From: Burkholderia seminalis DSM 23518
GTDB taxonomy: Bacteria > Pseudomonadota > Gammaproteobacteria > Burkholderiales > Burkholderiaceae
Length of the DNA: 41,633 nt
Direction: 5' to 3'
Assembly (NCBI RefSeq): GCF_902832885.1
Contig: NZ_CADFDK010000025.1
Location: forward strand, 1 to 41,633
The notes under the pieces are model-generated. The model was given only the letters and a program-made list of their open reading frames with translations, was not told the DNA's origin and did no database searches. Of the stretch, positions 24,031 to 32,903 are shown piece by piece (the first letter of the stretch is position 1; each line of letters opens with the position of its first letter). A program made the translations under genes and the position numbers.

Positions 24031-24651
24031 ATGAACTGGCTCGCTTTTTCCCACGGCGCCGCCCTGTGCGGATCGCTCATCGTCACCATCGGCGCGCAGA
24101 ACGCGTTCGTCCTCCGCCAGGGCATCATGCGCGCGCACGTCGGCAAGATCGTGCTGCTGTGCGCGCTGTCCGACATGATCCTGATCGGCGCGGGCGTCGG
24201 CGGCGCATCGGTGCTCGTCGAACGCTATCCGGCCTTCGTCCATGCGGTGCTGTATGTCGGGCTCGCGTATCTCGCCTGGTTCGGCATCAACGCGCTGCGC
24301 CGCGCGTTCAAGCCGGGCTACGCCACGCTCGACGTGCGCGGCGACGCGGTCGCGCCGCCGTCGCAGGGCGGGCTCGCGATCGTGCTGATGACGCTCGCGT
24401 TCACGTGGCTCAACCCGCACGTGTATCTCGACACGTTCCTGCTGATCGGCACGGCCAGCGCACGCGAACCGGAAGGCGCACGGCTCGCGTTCGCGATCGG
24501 CGCGATGACGGTCAGCGTCGTGTGGTTCCTCGGGCTCGGCTACGGCGCGCGCCTGCTGGCGCCGTGGTTCCGCAAGGCCGTTGCGTGGCGCGTGCTGGAC
24601 GGCGCGATCGGCAGCATGGTGCTGTTTCTCGCGGCGGTGCAGTTGCGCTGA
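24031..24651 (+). CDS. lysE: LysE/ArgO-type basic amino acid exporter
   Basis: A 206-residue inner-membrane protein with about six spans. It starts MNWLAFSHGAALCGSLIVTIGAQNAFVLRQGIMRAHV; the GAQNAFVLRQG segment is the signature of true LysE/ArgO proteins, as opposed to RhtB-type members. FTWLNPHVYLDTFLLIG is the second hallmark. It exports lysine and/or arginine and is divergent from its likely activator gene argP. A strong terminator follows. Confidence 0.92.
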   Translation: MNWLAFSHGAALCGSLIVTIGAQNAFVLRQGIMRAHVGKIVLLCALSDMILIGAGVGGASVLVERYPAFVHAVLYVGLAYLAWFGINALRRAFKPGYATLDVRGDAVAPPSQGGLAIVLMTLAFTWLNPHVYLDTFLLIGTASAREPEGARLAFAIGAMTVSVVWFLGLGYGARLLAPWFRKAVAWRVLDGAIGSMVLFLAAVQLR

Positions 24652-24994
24652 CGGCTCCCCCCGGACGGGCGGCCGACTGCCGCCCGTCTTTCCCACCGCG
24701 CCGGCACCCCGCCCGCGCAGCCTGCCTCCTCGTCGCACACGCCGCCGTAAAAAATTCGCTCCCGATCGAACGCAGCCGCACGAAACGCTCACGTAACGGA
24801 CGGCGCATCCGCCATCTGCCGCGAGCCATCCATCATCGCGGCGACGCACCGGCTGCACGAACCGGAGCGATCGGCGAGAATGTCCGGTGTCCCGCGACAA
24901 CGGCGGAACCGCATCGCGCACGCCGCCGTCCCGCCGCATTCGTATCGCCCCATCCGCAGTTCAATCCCGTCACCCGCAGTTATCGGAGAGGAAC
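24652..24994. other. Gap between lysE and the aldo/keto reductase gene
   Basis: 343 bp. The first 40 bases hold the lysE terminator; the rest shows no gene or repeat and presumably holds the promoter of the following reductase gene. Confidence 0.5.
24664..24688 (+). terminator. Rho-independent terminator of lysE
   Basis: GACGGGCGGC (24664-24673) pairs with GCCGCCCGTC (24679-24688) around CGACT, followed by TTTCCC. It lies 12 bp after the lysE stop codon. Confidence 0.7.
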
Positions 24995-25942
24995 ATGGCA
25001 TACCGCACCCTCGGCACATCGACCATCCAGGTTTCGCCGCTCGCGTTCGGCGGCAACGTCTTCGGCTGGACCGTCGACGAAAGCACGTCGTTTTCGCTGC
25101 TCGACGCGCTCGCCGACACCGGCATCAACTTCATCGACACGGCCGACGTCTATTCGGCCTGGGTCCCCGGCAACAGCGGCGGCGAATCGGAAACCATCAT
25201 CGGCAAGTGGCTCAAGCGCTCCGGCAAGCGCGAGCAGGTCGTGATCGCCACCAAGGTCGGCCTGCTGGCCGCGCGCGCGGGGCTGACGAAGGACAACATC
25301 CTGAAAGCCGTCGACGATTCGCTCGGCCGCCTGCAGACCGACCATATCGACCTGTATTTCTCGCATCGCGATCTCGCCGATACGGCCCCGCTCGAGGAGA
25401 CGCTCGGCGCGTATCAGACGCTGATCGACGCCGGCAAGGTGCGCATCATCGGCGCGTCGAACTACAGCGGCGCGCGCCTGCGCGAAGCCGCCGCGATCAG
25501 CCAGCGCGACGGGCTGCCCGCATACCAGGTGATCCAGCCCGAGTACAACCTGATCGACCGCGCCGGCTACGAACGCGATCTCGAGCCGGTCGTGCGCGAC
25601 CTGAAGCTCGGCGTCGTCAACTACTACGCGCTCGCGAGCGGCTTCCTGTCGGGCAAGTACCGCAGCGAGGCCGACCTGAAGAAGAGCGTGCGCGGGGATC
25701 GTGTCGCCGGCTATCTGAACGAACGCGGCCTGCGCATCCTCGCGGCACTCGACGCCGTGTCGGCGAAGCACCACACGCAGCCGGCCGCGATCGCGCTCGC
25801 GTGGCAGATCGCGCGGCCGACGATCACCGCGCCGATCGCCAGCGCGACGTCGCTCGCGCAGCTCGACCTGCTCGGCGAGGCGATCCGCCTGCAACTCGAT
25901 CAGGACGATATCCGCCAGATCGACGAGGCCAGCGCGCCCTGA
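24995..25942 (+). CDS. Aldo/keto reductase
   Basis: A 315-residue NADPH-dependent (beta/alpha)8 reductase. It starts MAYRTLGTSTIQVSPLAFGGNVFGW. The catalytic tetrad is visible: Asp and Tyr in FIDTADVYSAW (near 46-51), Lys in VVIATKVGL and His in DLYFSHRDLAD. The end shows the cofactor-binding pattern TAPIASATSLAQL. The length fits the AKR11/YajO-like group. GAGAGG precedes the ATG; an upstream in-frame start at 24887 is rejected. The physiological substrate is unknown and there is no operon partner. Confidence 0.92.
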   Translation: MAYRTLGTSTIQVSPLAFGGNVFGWTVDESTSFSLLDALADTGINFIDTADVYSAWVPGNSGGESETIIGKWLKRSGKREQVVIATKVGLLAARAGLTKDNILKAVDDSLGRLQTDHIDLYFSHRDLADTAPLEETLGAYQTLIDAGKVRIIGASNYSGARLREAAAISQRDGLPAYQVIQPEYNLIDRAGYERDLEPVVRDLKLGVVNYYALASGFLSGKYRSEADLKKSVRGDRVAGYLNERGLRILAALDAVSAKHHTQPAAIALAWQIARPTITAPIASATSLAQLDLLGEAIRLQLDQDDIRQIDEASAP

Positions 25943-26124
25943 GACCCGTGGCGGCAGCAGGCCGGCCGGAGAAGTCGCGCGATTCGCGCGGTTGCACGGC
26001 CGGCCTGTGACATATGTACGCCGGTATCACCGTCCGCGCGGACACGGACAATCGCGGAATCACGGATGGATACAATGGCGCGCATCCCTCGCGCCCGAAC
26101 CCATCCCACGCACCCGGACCGCCG

Positions 26125-26913
26125 ATGACCCGCATCCCGCGCCGCGCCCGATTCTCCCGCCCGCTCGCCGCGGCGATCGCCGCGCTGCTCGGCTGCGCGC
26201 CGGCCCTGTCCGTCGCCGGCTGGTACGAAATCGCGAACTACACGGGCACGATCGGCCACGCACCCGTTCACGTATCGCTGCAGACCTACGACGCCATCAA
26301 CCGCAACGACGCAGGCCGCTGGCGCGTCGACGGCAGTTATTACTACGACGCGCACCGCAAGCCGATCCCGTTGCAGGGTCGGCGCACGCCCGACGGCCAC
26401 ATGACGCTGTGCGAAGCATCGCAGCCCGCGTCGACGGCCGACTCGCCGGTCGTGCCGGCCGCGTCGCCCACGCGGCCGAAGCCTTGCCCGATCGCGCTGA
26501 ACCTCGCCGGCAAAACGGTGACCGGCACGTGGGACGACGGCCGCCACACCTTCCCGATCACGCTGAACGAAGTCGGACGGCTGAACGACAACGACCAGGA
26601 TCATCTCCAGCTCGACGGCGTGGTCGATATCCCCATGTGGTATCGCACCAGGACGCACATGCTGGTCGGTGTTTATGCGCTGTCCGACACGTGCGGCATC
26701 GCGATGCGGTCGCTGCGCGCCGTGAACGTCGCGACCGGCCGCGTCGACCGCACGATCGCGCTCGGCTGCGACGCGGGGATGCTGATGACGTCGATCTACG
26801 CGAACGTCACCGACGCACGGCGTGCCGGCTACGTGAGCGTCGCGTTCCGCGGCGGCAAGATGGGTGACGAGCGGGACGTGCCGCTCGGGCTGCCCTCGTC
26901 TTCGTCGAAGTGA
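26125..26913 (+). CDS. Exported protein of unknown function
   Basis: A 262-residue protein with a clear signal peptide: MTRIPRRARFSRPLAAAIAA, then LLGCAPALSVAGW, cleavage probably after VAG or SVA. A lipoprotein box reading around LLGC is possible but less likely. The mature part is beta-rich (YEIANYTGTIGHAPVHVSLQ, GKTVTGTWDDGRHTFPITL) and has two cysteines near CPIAL and DTCGIAM. No family was recognised. It stands alone between the aldo/keto reductase and an AraC gene. Confidence 0.7.
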   Translation: MTRIPRRARFSRPLAAAIAALLGCAPALSVAGWYEIANYTGTIGHAPVHVSLQTYDAINRNDAGRWRVDGSYYYDAHRKPIPLQGRRTPDGHMTLCEASQPASTADSPVVPAASPTRPKPCPIALNLAGKTVTGTWDDGRHTFPITLNEVGRLNDNDQDHLQLDGVVDIPMWYRTRTHMLVGVYALSDTCGIAMRSLRAVNVATGRVDRTIALGCDAGMLMTSIYANVTDARRAGYVSVAFRGGKMGDERDVPLGLPSSSSK

Positions 26914-26937
26914 GCCCGCGCCGGCTGCCCGAAAATC

Positions 26938-26978
26938 ACGGCCGTGTCTTGACTCGTACGGCCGCTTCCGTTGACTCG
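26938..26978 (+). repeat. Imperfect tandem repeat upstream of the first AraC gene
   Basis: ACGGCCG...TTGACTCG occurs twice: ACGGCCG at 26938-26944 and 26958-26964, TTGACTCG at 26949-26956 and 26971-26978. The 20-22-bp period is about two helical turns, as in AraC-type direct-repeat operators, and it lies about 140 bp before the regulator start. Either TTGACT could also serve as a -35 element. Confidence 0.45.
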
Positions 26979-27116
26979 GCCGGACATCGATCGCGCAACC
27001 GCCCGCCGCGCCCCGCTGCAAGCGCGTGACGCGCCGGCCCCGGGTCTTTCACGGATTGACCGCGCCGTTCGACGTGCCCGAGACTGCGCCGCTCGGGCGG
27101 TCATTGGGAGAACGTC

Positions 27117-28085
27117 ATGCCGGATACCAGCACGGAGATCGCCACGGTCTCGACGCGCGCCGTACGCGGCGCCGAGCGCGTCGACTTCTGGGTCGACCAT
27201 GTCGCGCGCACGCTCGTGCGGATCGAATGCAGCGGAAAGTCGTCCGAAGGCATCGATGCGTCGATGCGCACGCGCGATCTCGGGCTGTTCCGCGCATGCG
27301 ACATCGTCGCGAACCGGCATGCGGTCGTGCGCACGCCGCACAACATCCACACGGATCAGCGCGACGCCATCTTCATCTGCCTGATGCACGCGGGGCAGGG
27401 CTATACGTTCCAGGACGTCGACTGCATGCAGCACGCGCCCGGCGACCTCGTGCTGTACGACACGTCGATGCCGTACGGTCACGGCTTTCCGGCCGACATG
27501 GCGATGACCGTGCTCGACGTGCCGCGCGACGTGTTCGAAGCGCGCGTCGGCCCGTGGCGCTACCGCAGCCTCGTCAAGATCGATCGCGACGACGGCGTGA
27601 CGTCGTGGGCCGTGCGGCAGGTGGTCGGGCTGCTCGCCGCGCCGCACGAGCCGACGCCCGACGCGCGCGAACGGCGCGCCGCCGCGCTCCTCGATCTCGT
27701 GCAGTCGATGCTGCGGCTACGCGACGGCGACACGTCGCCGACCAAGTCGACCGTCCACACGCTGTCGCGCGCGAAGGCCTTCATCGACAGCCATCTCGCC
27801 GACGACGATCTCGACAGCCAATCGGTGAGCCGTGCGATCAACCTGTCGCCGCGCCAGCTTGCGCGCGTGTTCGAGATCGAAGGGATGCCGCTCACGCGCT
27901 ACATCCTCGCGCGGCGGCTCGAACGGTGCCGTGCCGACCTGCGCGACCGGTCGCTGAAGCACCTGACGGTCAGCGAAATCGCGTTCCGCTGGGGCTTCAA
28001 TAACAGCGCGCACTTCAGCCGCAGCTACCGCGCGCGATTCGGCGAGACGCCGAGCGCGTCGCGCGCACCCGCCGACGCCCGCTAG
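27117..28085 (+). CDS. AraC-family regulator (1)
   Basis: A 322-residue protein. It has an N-terminal AraC_binding_2-like sensor domain (FICLMHAGQGYTFQDVD and PGDLVLYDTSMPYGHGFP near 85-125). The C-terminal double helix-turn-helix is LDSQSVSRAINLSPRQLARVFEIEGMPLTRYILARRLERC, then VSEIAFRWGFNNSAHFSRSYRARFGETPS. GGGAG precedes the ATG. The gene is 151 bp upstream of a GMC oxidoreductase gene on the same strand, the likely target. The domain layout is that of FeaR/XylS-like activators of catabolic genes. Confidence 0.9.
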   Translation: MPDTSTEIATVSTRAVRGAERVDFWVDHVARTLVRIECSGKSSEGIDASMRTRDLGLFRACDIVANRHAVVRTPHNIHTDQRDAIFICLMHAGQGYTFQDVDCMQHAPGDLVLYDTSMPYGHGFPADMAMTVLDVPRDVFEARVGPWRYRSLVKIDRDDGVTSWAVRQVVGLLAAPHEPTPDARERRAAALLDLVQSMLRLRDGDTSPTKSTVHTLSRAKAFIDSHLADDDLDSQSVSRAINLSPRQLARVFEIEGMPLTRYILARRLERCRADLRDRSLKHLTVSEIAFRWGFNNSAHFSRSYRARFGETPSASRAPADAR

Positions 28086-28236
28086 CGCCCGTTCGCGCGC
28101 CGCCACCCGCCGCCGTGTCCGGGCGAGGCAAGCACGGCGGCCGTCCCGGTCAAATGGGGCCGCAACCCGTTCGCTAAGCTGGCTTCCTGCGCGGCGGCAC
28201 GCGTTCCGCCGCCCGACAACAAGGAGAAGAAGCGGG

Positions 28237-29802
28237 ATGGAGACGTACGACCACATCGTCGTCGGCGGCGGTTCGGCCGGCTGTACGGTCGCGCATCGGC
28301 TGGTGACGGCCGGCAGGCGCGTACTGCTGCTCGAGGACGGCCCGAAGGACGACAGCCTGTTCATCCGGATTCCGGCGACGTTCATCCGCGTGCTCGGCAC
28401 ACGGCGCACGGTCACGTTCGAGAGCGAGCCGCAGCCCGGCGCGGCCGGCCGCAAGACCTATGTGCCGCAGGGCCGCACGCTCGGCGGCGGCAGTTCGGTC
28501 AACGCAATGCTGTACGTGCGCGGCACGCGCGACGACTACGACGACTGGGCCGCGCTCGGCTGCACGGGCTGGAGCTGGGACGACGTGCTGCCCGTGTTCA
28601 AGCGCGCCGAATCGCACCTGCGGCTGTCCGAGCCGTTCCACGGCACCGACGGGCCGTTGAAAGTCGGCGACACGCGCTTCCGGCATCCGCTGAGCCTCGC
28701 GTTCGTGAAGGCGGCGCAGGAAACCGGCATCGCGTACAACGACGACTTCAACGGCGCCGCGCAGCACGGCGTCGGCTTCTATCACACGACGATCTTCGAC
28801 GGGCAGCGCGGCAGCACCGCGGCCACCTATCTCGCCGAGGCGCTCGGCCATCCGAACCTGCGCGTGCTGACCGGCTGCCGCGTGACGCGCATCCGGTTCG
28901 ACGGGCGGCGTGCCGCCGGCGTCGAATGGCGCACCGAAGGCGGCGCAACGGGCGCGGCCGCCGCACGCGCCGACGTCGTGCTCGCGGCCGGCGCGCTGAG
29001 CACGCCGAAGCTGCTGATGCTGTCGGGCATCGGGCCCGGCGCGCACCTGCGCGCGCACGGCATCGACGTGCTGCACGACAGCCGTGACGTCGGCGCGAAC
29101 TATCAGGATCATCTCGAGGTGTCGATCTACGGCCGCAGCCACGCGCCGGTCAGCCTGCTCGGCGAGGATCGCGGGCTGAAGGCGCTGCGGCACGGGCTGC
29201 AGTGGATGCTGTGCCGCACGGGCCTGCTGACGTCGAACGTGGTCGAATCGGGCGCGTTCGTCGATACGACGGGCGGCGGCCGCCCGGACATCCAGTTCCA
29301 CGTGCTGCCGACGCTCGTCGGCGACGTCGACCGCGCGCCGCTGCCCGGCCACGGACTGTCGATCAACCCGTGCCTGCTCAGGCCGCGCTCGCGCGGCTCC
29401 GTGCAACTGCGCGGCAACGATCCGGCCGCGCCGATCCTGTTCGACAGCGGTGCGCTGTCGGATCCGGCCGATGTCGACGGCCTCGTGCGCGGTGTCGCGC
29501 TCGCGCGGCGGATCATCCGCGCACCGTCGCTCTCGCGCATCGTCCGCGAAGCCGAGACGTTGAGCGACGCGACGCTCGCCGATTACGTGCGGCGCCGCGC
29601 GAAAACCGTCTATCACCCGGCCGGCACGTGCCGCATGGGGAACGACGACGAGGCGGTCGTCACGCCGCACCTCAACGTGCGGGGCGTCGACGGATTGCGG
29701 ATCTGCGATGCCTCGGTGATGCCGCGCATCGTGTCCGGCAACACGAACGCGCCGACGATCATGATCGCGGAGCGCTGCGCCGAGTTCATGCTGGCGGAGT
29801 GA
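28237..29802 (+). CDS. GMC-family FAD oxidoreductase
   Basis: A 521-residue flavoprotein of the glucose-methanol-choline family. The FAD dinucleotide fold is DHIVVGGGSAGCTVAHRL at the N-terminus. GMC signature 1 is PQGRTLGGGSSVNAMLYVRG (about 82-100), and signature 2 lies near GALSTPKLLMLSGIGPG (about 250). The catalytic His and Asn are in YHPAGTCRMG and SGNTNAPTIMIAE. Members oxidise primary alcohols, polyethylene glycol or choline to aldehydes. The substrate here is unknown; the nearby alcohol dehydrogenase and dioxygenase suggest a shared catabolic role. Confidence 0.92.
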   Translation: METYDHIVVGGGSAGCTVAHRLVTAGRRVLLLEDGPKDDSLFIRIPATFIRVLGTRRTVTFESEPQPGAAGRKTYVPQGRTLGGGSSVNAMLYVRGTRDDYDDWAALGCTGWSWDDVLPVFKRAESHLRLSEPFHGTDGPLKVGDTRFRHPLSLAFVKAAQETGIAYNDDFNGAAQHGVGFYHTTIFDGQRGSTAATYLAEALGHPNLRVLTGCRVTRIRFDGRRAAGVEWRTEGGATGAAAARADVVLAAGALSTPKLLMLSGIGPGAHLRAHGIDVLHDSRDVGANYQDHLEVSIYGRSHAPVSLLGEDRGLKALRHGLQWMLCRTGLLTSNVVESGAFVDTTGGGRPDIQFHVLPTLVGDVDRAPLPGHGLSINPCLLRPRSRGSVQLRGNDPAAPILFDSGALSDPADVDGLVRGVALARRIIRAPSLSRIVREAETLSDATLADYVRRRAKTVYHPAGTCRMGNDDEAVVTPHLNVRGVDGLRICDASVMPRIVSGNTNAPTIMIAERCAEFMLAE

Positions 29803-29844
29803 CGCGGCGCGCGTGCGGCATGCGGCACCGCGCCGAAAGCAAAA

Positions 29845-29867
29845 GCGGCGCGTGACCCACGCGCCGC
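29845..29867 (-). terminator. Rho-independent terminator for AraC gene (2)
   Basis: GCGGCGCGTG (29845-29854) pairs perfectly with CACGCGCCGC (29858-29867) around ACC. On the minus strand it is followed by TTTTGCTTT. It lies between convergent genes and best serves the leftward AraC gene. Confidence 0.72.
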
Positions 29868-29888
29868 CGAACCTGCGAAAGCCGGGCC

Positions 29889-30869
29889 TCAGCCCCCGGC
29901 CGCACGCGCCGCATCGCGCAGCGCCATCGGCGACGCGCCGTAGCGCTCGCGGATCGCGCGGCTGAAGTGCGCCTGGCTCGAAAACCCCCAGCGAAACGCG
30001 ATCTCGCCGATGCTCGTCTTGCGCAGCCGCGCGTCGGTCAGCTCGCGATGCGCGTGCGACAGCCGCTCCGACCAGATGTGCTGCGTGATCGACTCGCCTT
30101 CGGCCGCGAAGAGCCGGCCCAGATGCCGCAGCGACAGCCCGACCGCGTCCGCGACGGCCTGTGGCCCGAGTTCCGGCTCGCCGAGATGCGTCGCGATGTA
30201 CTGCTTCGCGGTCAGCAGGTACGACAGCGACGCACGCGACGCGCCCGCGCCGTTGACTTCCGTGTCGATGAGTTCCGCGATCAGCGTGCGCGTATGCTCG
30301 ACGAACCGCGCGGCATCGTGCGCCACCGGATCCTTCATGAAACGCTCGACGCTCGCGCGCAACGTCGCGCCGAGCATCGCGCCCGCGCCCGGTTTTGGCG
30401 CGATCCGCAGCGGCAGCGCGGCCAGCTCCGCGTCGAGCCGCTCGTCGAACGACGTGACCGGCATGTCGATCAGCAGCTGCCGCATCGGCGTCAGGAATCC
30501 GAACAGATAGGGCACGCGCGTGTCGTAGACGACGACATCGCCGGCTTCCGCGAGCAGGCACCGGTCGCGCTGGATGAAATACGCGCGCCCGCTCAGGATC
30601 TGGCACGCGAACAGCGATTCCTTCGGCAGCTGGCGCACCAGCGCGGGGCTGCGCTCGATCACGTGATCCTGACCGCTGATGTCGGCGATGCCGAGGCCCG
30701 GCAGCGCGATATCGGTCTTCTCGACCTCGAGCCCGGCCGGCGACAGCGACGAGCAGCGCAGCCCGACCAGCGTCGCCGCATTGAACGCATCCCAGTACGC
30801 CATCCTGTCGCGCGCCGGCACGTCGGCCGTCGAGCCTCGCGTGCGTGAAAAAACGGTCGAATTCGTCAC
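29889..30869 (-). CDS. AraC-family regulator (2)
   Basis: A 326-residue protein with a sensor domain (FACQILSGRAYFIQRDRCLLAE, AGDVVVYDTRVPYLFGFLTP) and a C-terminal AraC domain (LGPQAVADAVGLSLRHLGRLFAAEG, then TSIGEIAFRWGFSSQAHFSRAIRERYGASP). The GTG at 30869 is chosen because AGGAGG lies 4 bp upstream; an ATG would add 31 residues of low-complexity sequence. It is divergent from the cupin/MFS/ADH/SDR operon (176-bp gap) and is its probable activator. It is clearly a paralogue of the AraC regulator at 27117. Confidence 0.87.
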   Translation of the reverse strand: MTNSTVFSRTRGSTADVPARDRMAYWDAFNAATLVGLRCSSLSPAGLEVEKTDIALPGLGIADISGQDHVIERSPALVRQLPKESLFACQILSGRAYFIQRDRCLLAEAGDVVVYDTRVPYLFGFLTPMRQLLIDMPVTSFDERLDAELAALPLRIAPKPGAGAMLGATLRASVERFMKDPVAHDAARFVEHTRTLIAELIDTEVNGAGASRASLSYLLTAKQYIATHLGEPELGPQAVADAVGLSLRHLGRLFAAEGESITQHIWSERLSHAHRELTDARLRKTSIGEIAFRWGFSSQAHFSRAIRERYGASPMALRDAARAAGG

Positions 30870-31045
30870 GTCGCCTCCTGCGGGCGCCCGCCGCGCGGAG
30901 CGGCACGGATTGGGGGATGGTTCGTCTGGATTTTGGTGCGATGCAATGTCCGGCGCGGTCAAGCAATTCGTCCAGCCCAGTCAAGAGCGGCGCGCACCGG
31001 CTGGCTAAAGTCGAGCCCACGACAACCCATAGAAGGAGACAAACC

Positions 31046-31579
31046 GTGGTCGACCAAGCCGTATCCGAATTCTGGCAAAACATTCCGGCGATTGCCAATC
31101 CGTTCAAGCCCGATGCGCTGCCCGAAGCGTACATCCCGAACGCGGCCACCGACGACGAACGCTATTACGTTCCGTTCACCGAAACGGTTTCGTCCCGGCC
31201 GCTGTGGATCTCGCCGTCGCAGAACAAATGGTGCGACATCCTGATGGCCAAGGAAGCCGGGCTCGTGAACCGGCACTATCACCCGCACGAGGTGTTCGCG
31301 TACACGCTGTCCGGCAAATGGGGCTACCTGGAACACGAATGGACCGCGACGAAGGGCGACTTCGTGTACGAAACGCCCGGCGAAGGCCACACGCTCGTCG
31401 CGTTCGATCACCCCGAGCCGATGCGCGCGTTCTTCATCGTCAAGGGGCCGCTGATCTGGCTCGACGACGAAGGCAACCCCGACGGCTACTTCGACGTGCA
31501 TTCGTACATCGCGATGTGCAAGGCGCATTACGAGAAGGTCGGCCTCGGCGCGCAAGCGATCGAGAAGCTGTTCCGCTGA
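31046..31579 (+). CDS. Cupin dioxygenase, 2,4'-dihydroxyacetophenone dioxygenase-like
   Basis: A 177-residue single-domain cupin. The metal site is in LVNRHYHPHEVFAYTLSGKW (His-x-His and Glu near 72-80), followed by YLEHEWTATKGDFVYETPGEGHTL with the last histidine. The GKWxYLEHxW...GExHTL pattern is, from memory, that of the ChrR-like/2,4'-dihydroxyacetophenone dioxygenase family, which cleaves an alpha-hydroxyketone C-C bond. The start is GTG with AGAAGGAG about 8 bp upstream. It is the first gene of a four-gene operon; the next gene begins 18 bp later. The true substrate is uncertain. Confidence 0.75.
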   Translation: MVDQAVSEFWQNIPAIANPFKPDALPEAYIPNAATDDERYYVPFTETVSSRPLWISPSQNKWCDILMAKEAGLVNRHYHPHEVFAYTLSGKWGYLEHEWTATKGDFVYETPGEGHTLVAFDHPEPMRAFFIVKGPLIWLDDEGNPDGYFDVHSYIAMCKAHYEKVGLGAQAIEKLFR

Positions 31580-31597
31580 CGCACGACGAGGCGCCCC

Positions 31598-32902
31598 ATG
31601 ACATCCCCGTCTTCCTCCCGGTCCCCCTGGACGTACGAGAACAGGCTGCTGCTGATCCTGTTCATGACGTTCGGCTTCGTCTTCTTCGACCGCCTCGCGC
31701 TGTCGTTCCTGTTCCCGTTCATGTCGGCCGAGCTGCACCTGACGAACACGCAGCTCGGCATGGTGTCGTCCGCACTGGCGCTCACGTGGGCGCTGTCGGG
31801 CGCCGCGACCGGCGCATGGTCCGATGCGCGCGGCACGCGCAAGCCGCTGCTGATCGCCGCCGTGCTCGGCTTTTCCGTGTGCTCGGCACTCTCCGGGCTC
31901 GTCGGCGGCTTCGCGAGCCTGATCGCGTTCCGCGCGCTGATGGGCATTGCGGAAGGCCCCGTGCTGCCGCTGTCGCAATCGCTGATGGTCGAAAGCTCGA
32001 CGCCGAGCCGCCGCGGCTTGAACATGGGCCTGCTGCAGGGTTCGGCCGCCGGCCTGCTCGGCGCGATGATCGGCCCGCCGGTCGTGATCGGCATCGCCAC
32101 CGCGTACGGCTGGCGCGAGGCGTTCTACGTGTCGTGCATCCCGGGCTTCCTGATCGCGTTCTGCATCTGGCGCTGGGTGCGCGAAGTGCCGCCCGGCGGC
32201 GCGCGGCACGTGCAGGCCGACGGCACCGGCGCGCCGGCCGCGAGCGGCGCGGCGATCAACCGCTGGGCGCTGCTGAAGGAACGCAACATCCTGCTCTGCG
32301 TGCTGATCAGCTGCTTCTTCCTCACGTGGTTCGTCGTGATCATCTCGTTCGCGCCCGTCTTCCTCGTGGAAAGCCGCCACCTGTCGCCGTCCGACATGGG
32401 CATCGTGATGACCTGCCTCGGCGCCGCGTGGGTGTTCTGGGGCTTCGCGGTGCCGGCGATCTCCGACCGGATCGGCCGCAAGCCGACGATGATCGTGTTC
32501 GCGCTGATCGCGGCCGTGTGCCCGCTGGTGATGATCCATGTCGGGTCGGTCTGGGCGCTCGGTGCGCTCGTGTTCGTCACCTATACGGGCCTCGGCTGCT
32601 TCACGCTGTTCATGGCGACGATCCCGGCCGAAACGGTGCCGCCGCGCGCGATCGCCAGCGCGCTCGGGCTGATCATGGGCGCCGGAGAGCTGATCGGCGG
32701 CTTCGTCGCGCCCACTGTCGCAGGCTTTGCCGCGGACAGGTATGGCCTGCAGTTCGCGATGTGGACGTCGGCGACCGGCGCGATCCTCGCGTGCGTGCTG
32801 TCGTTCGGCCTCGTCGAAACCGCGCCGGCCGTGCTGCGCAAGCGCGCGCTCGCCGGTGCCGCCGCCAGCCGCCTCGACACGCCAAACCTCGGAGGACGCT
32901 GA
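31598..32902 (+). CDS. MFS transporter
   Basis: A 434-residue permease with about 12 spans. FVFFDRLALSFLFPFM lies in helix 1, GAWSDARGTRKPLLIAAV follows helix 2 and PAISDRIGRKPTMIVF is the mid-protein repeat. It resembles anion:cation symporters and sugar-acid/aromatic-acid carriers. It sits between the cupin and the alcohol dehydrogenase genes, one base before the latter, and so probably imports the operon's substrate. Confidence 0.88.
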   Translation: MTSPSSSRSPWTYENRLLLILFMTFGFVFFDRLALSFLFPFMSAELHLTNTQLGMVSSALALTWALSGAATGAWSDARGTRKPLLIAAVLGFSVCSALSGLVGGFASLIAFRALMGIAEGPVLPLSQSLMVESSTPSRRGLNMGLLQGSAAGLLGAMIGPPVVIGIATAYGWREAFYVSCIPGFLIAFCIWRWVREVPPGGARHVQADGTGAPAASGAAINRWALLKERNILLCVLISCFFLTWFVVIISFAPVFLVESRHLSPSDMGIVMTCLGAAWVFWGFAVPAISDRIGRKPTMIVFALIAAVCPLVMIHVGSVWALGALVFVTYTGLGCFTLFMATIPAETVPPRAIASALGLIMGAGELIGGFVAPTVAGFAADRYGLQFAMWTSATGAILACVLSFGLVETAPAVLRKRALAGAAASRLDTPNLGGR

Positions 32903-32903
32903 C

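Noticed and set aside
28174-31149. Very long leftward open frame (almost 1000 codons) opposite the GMC oxidoreductase gene
   Set aside because: Its sequence is Arg/Ala/Asp-rich shadow coding and it also runs through the AraC gene in another frame. The GMC and AraC proteins have clear family motifs.
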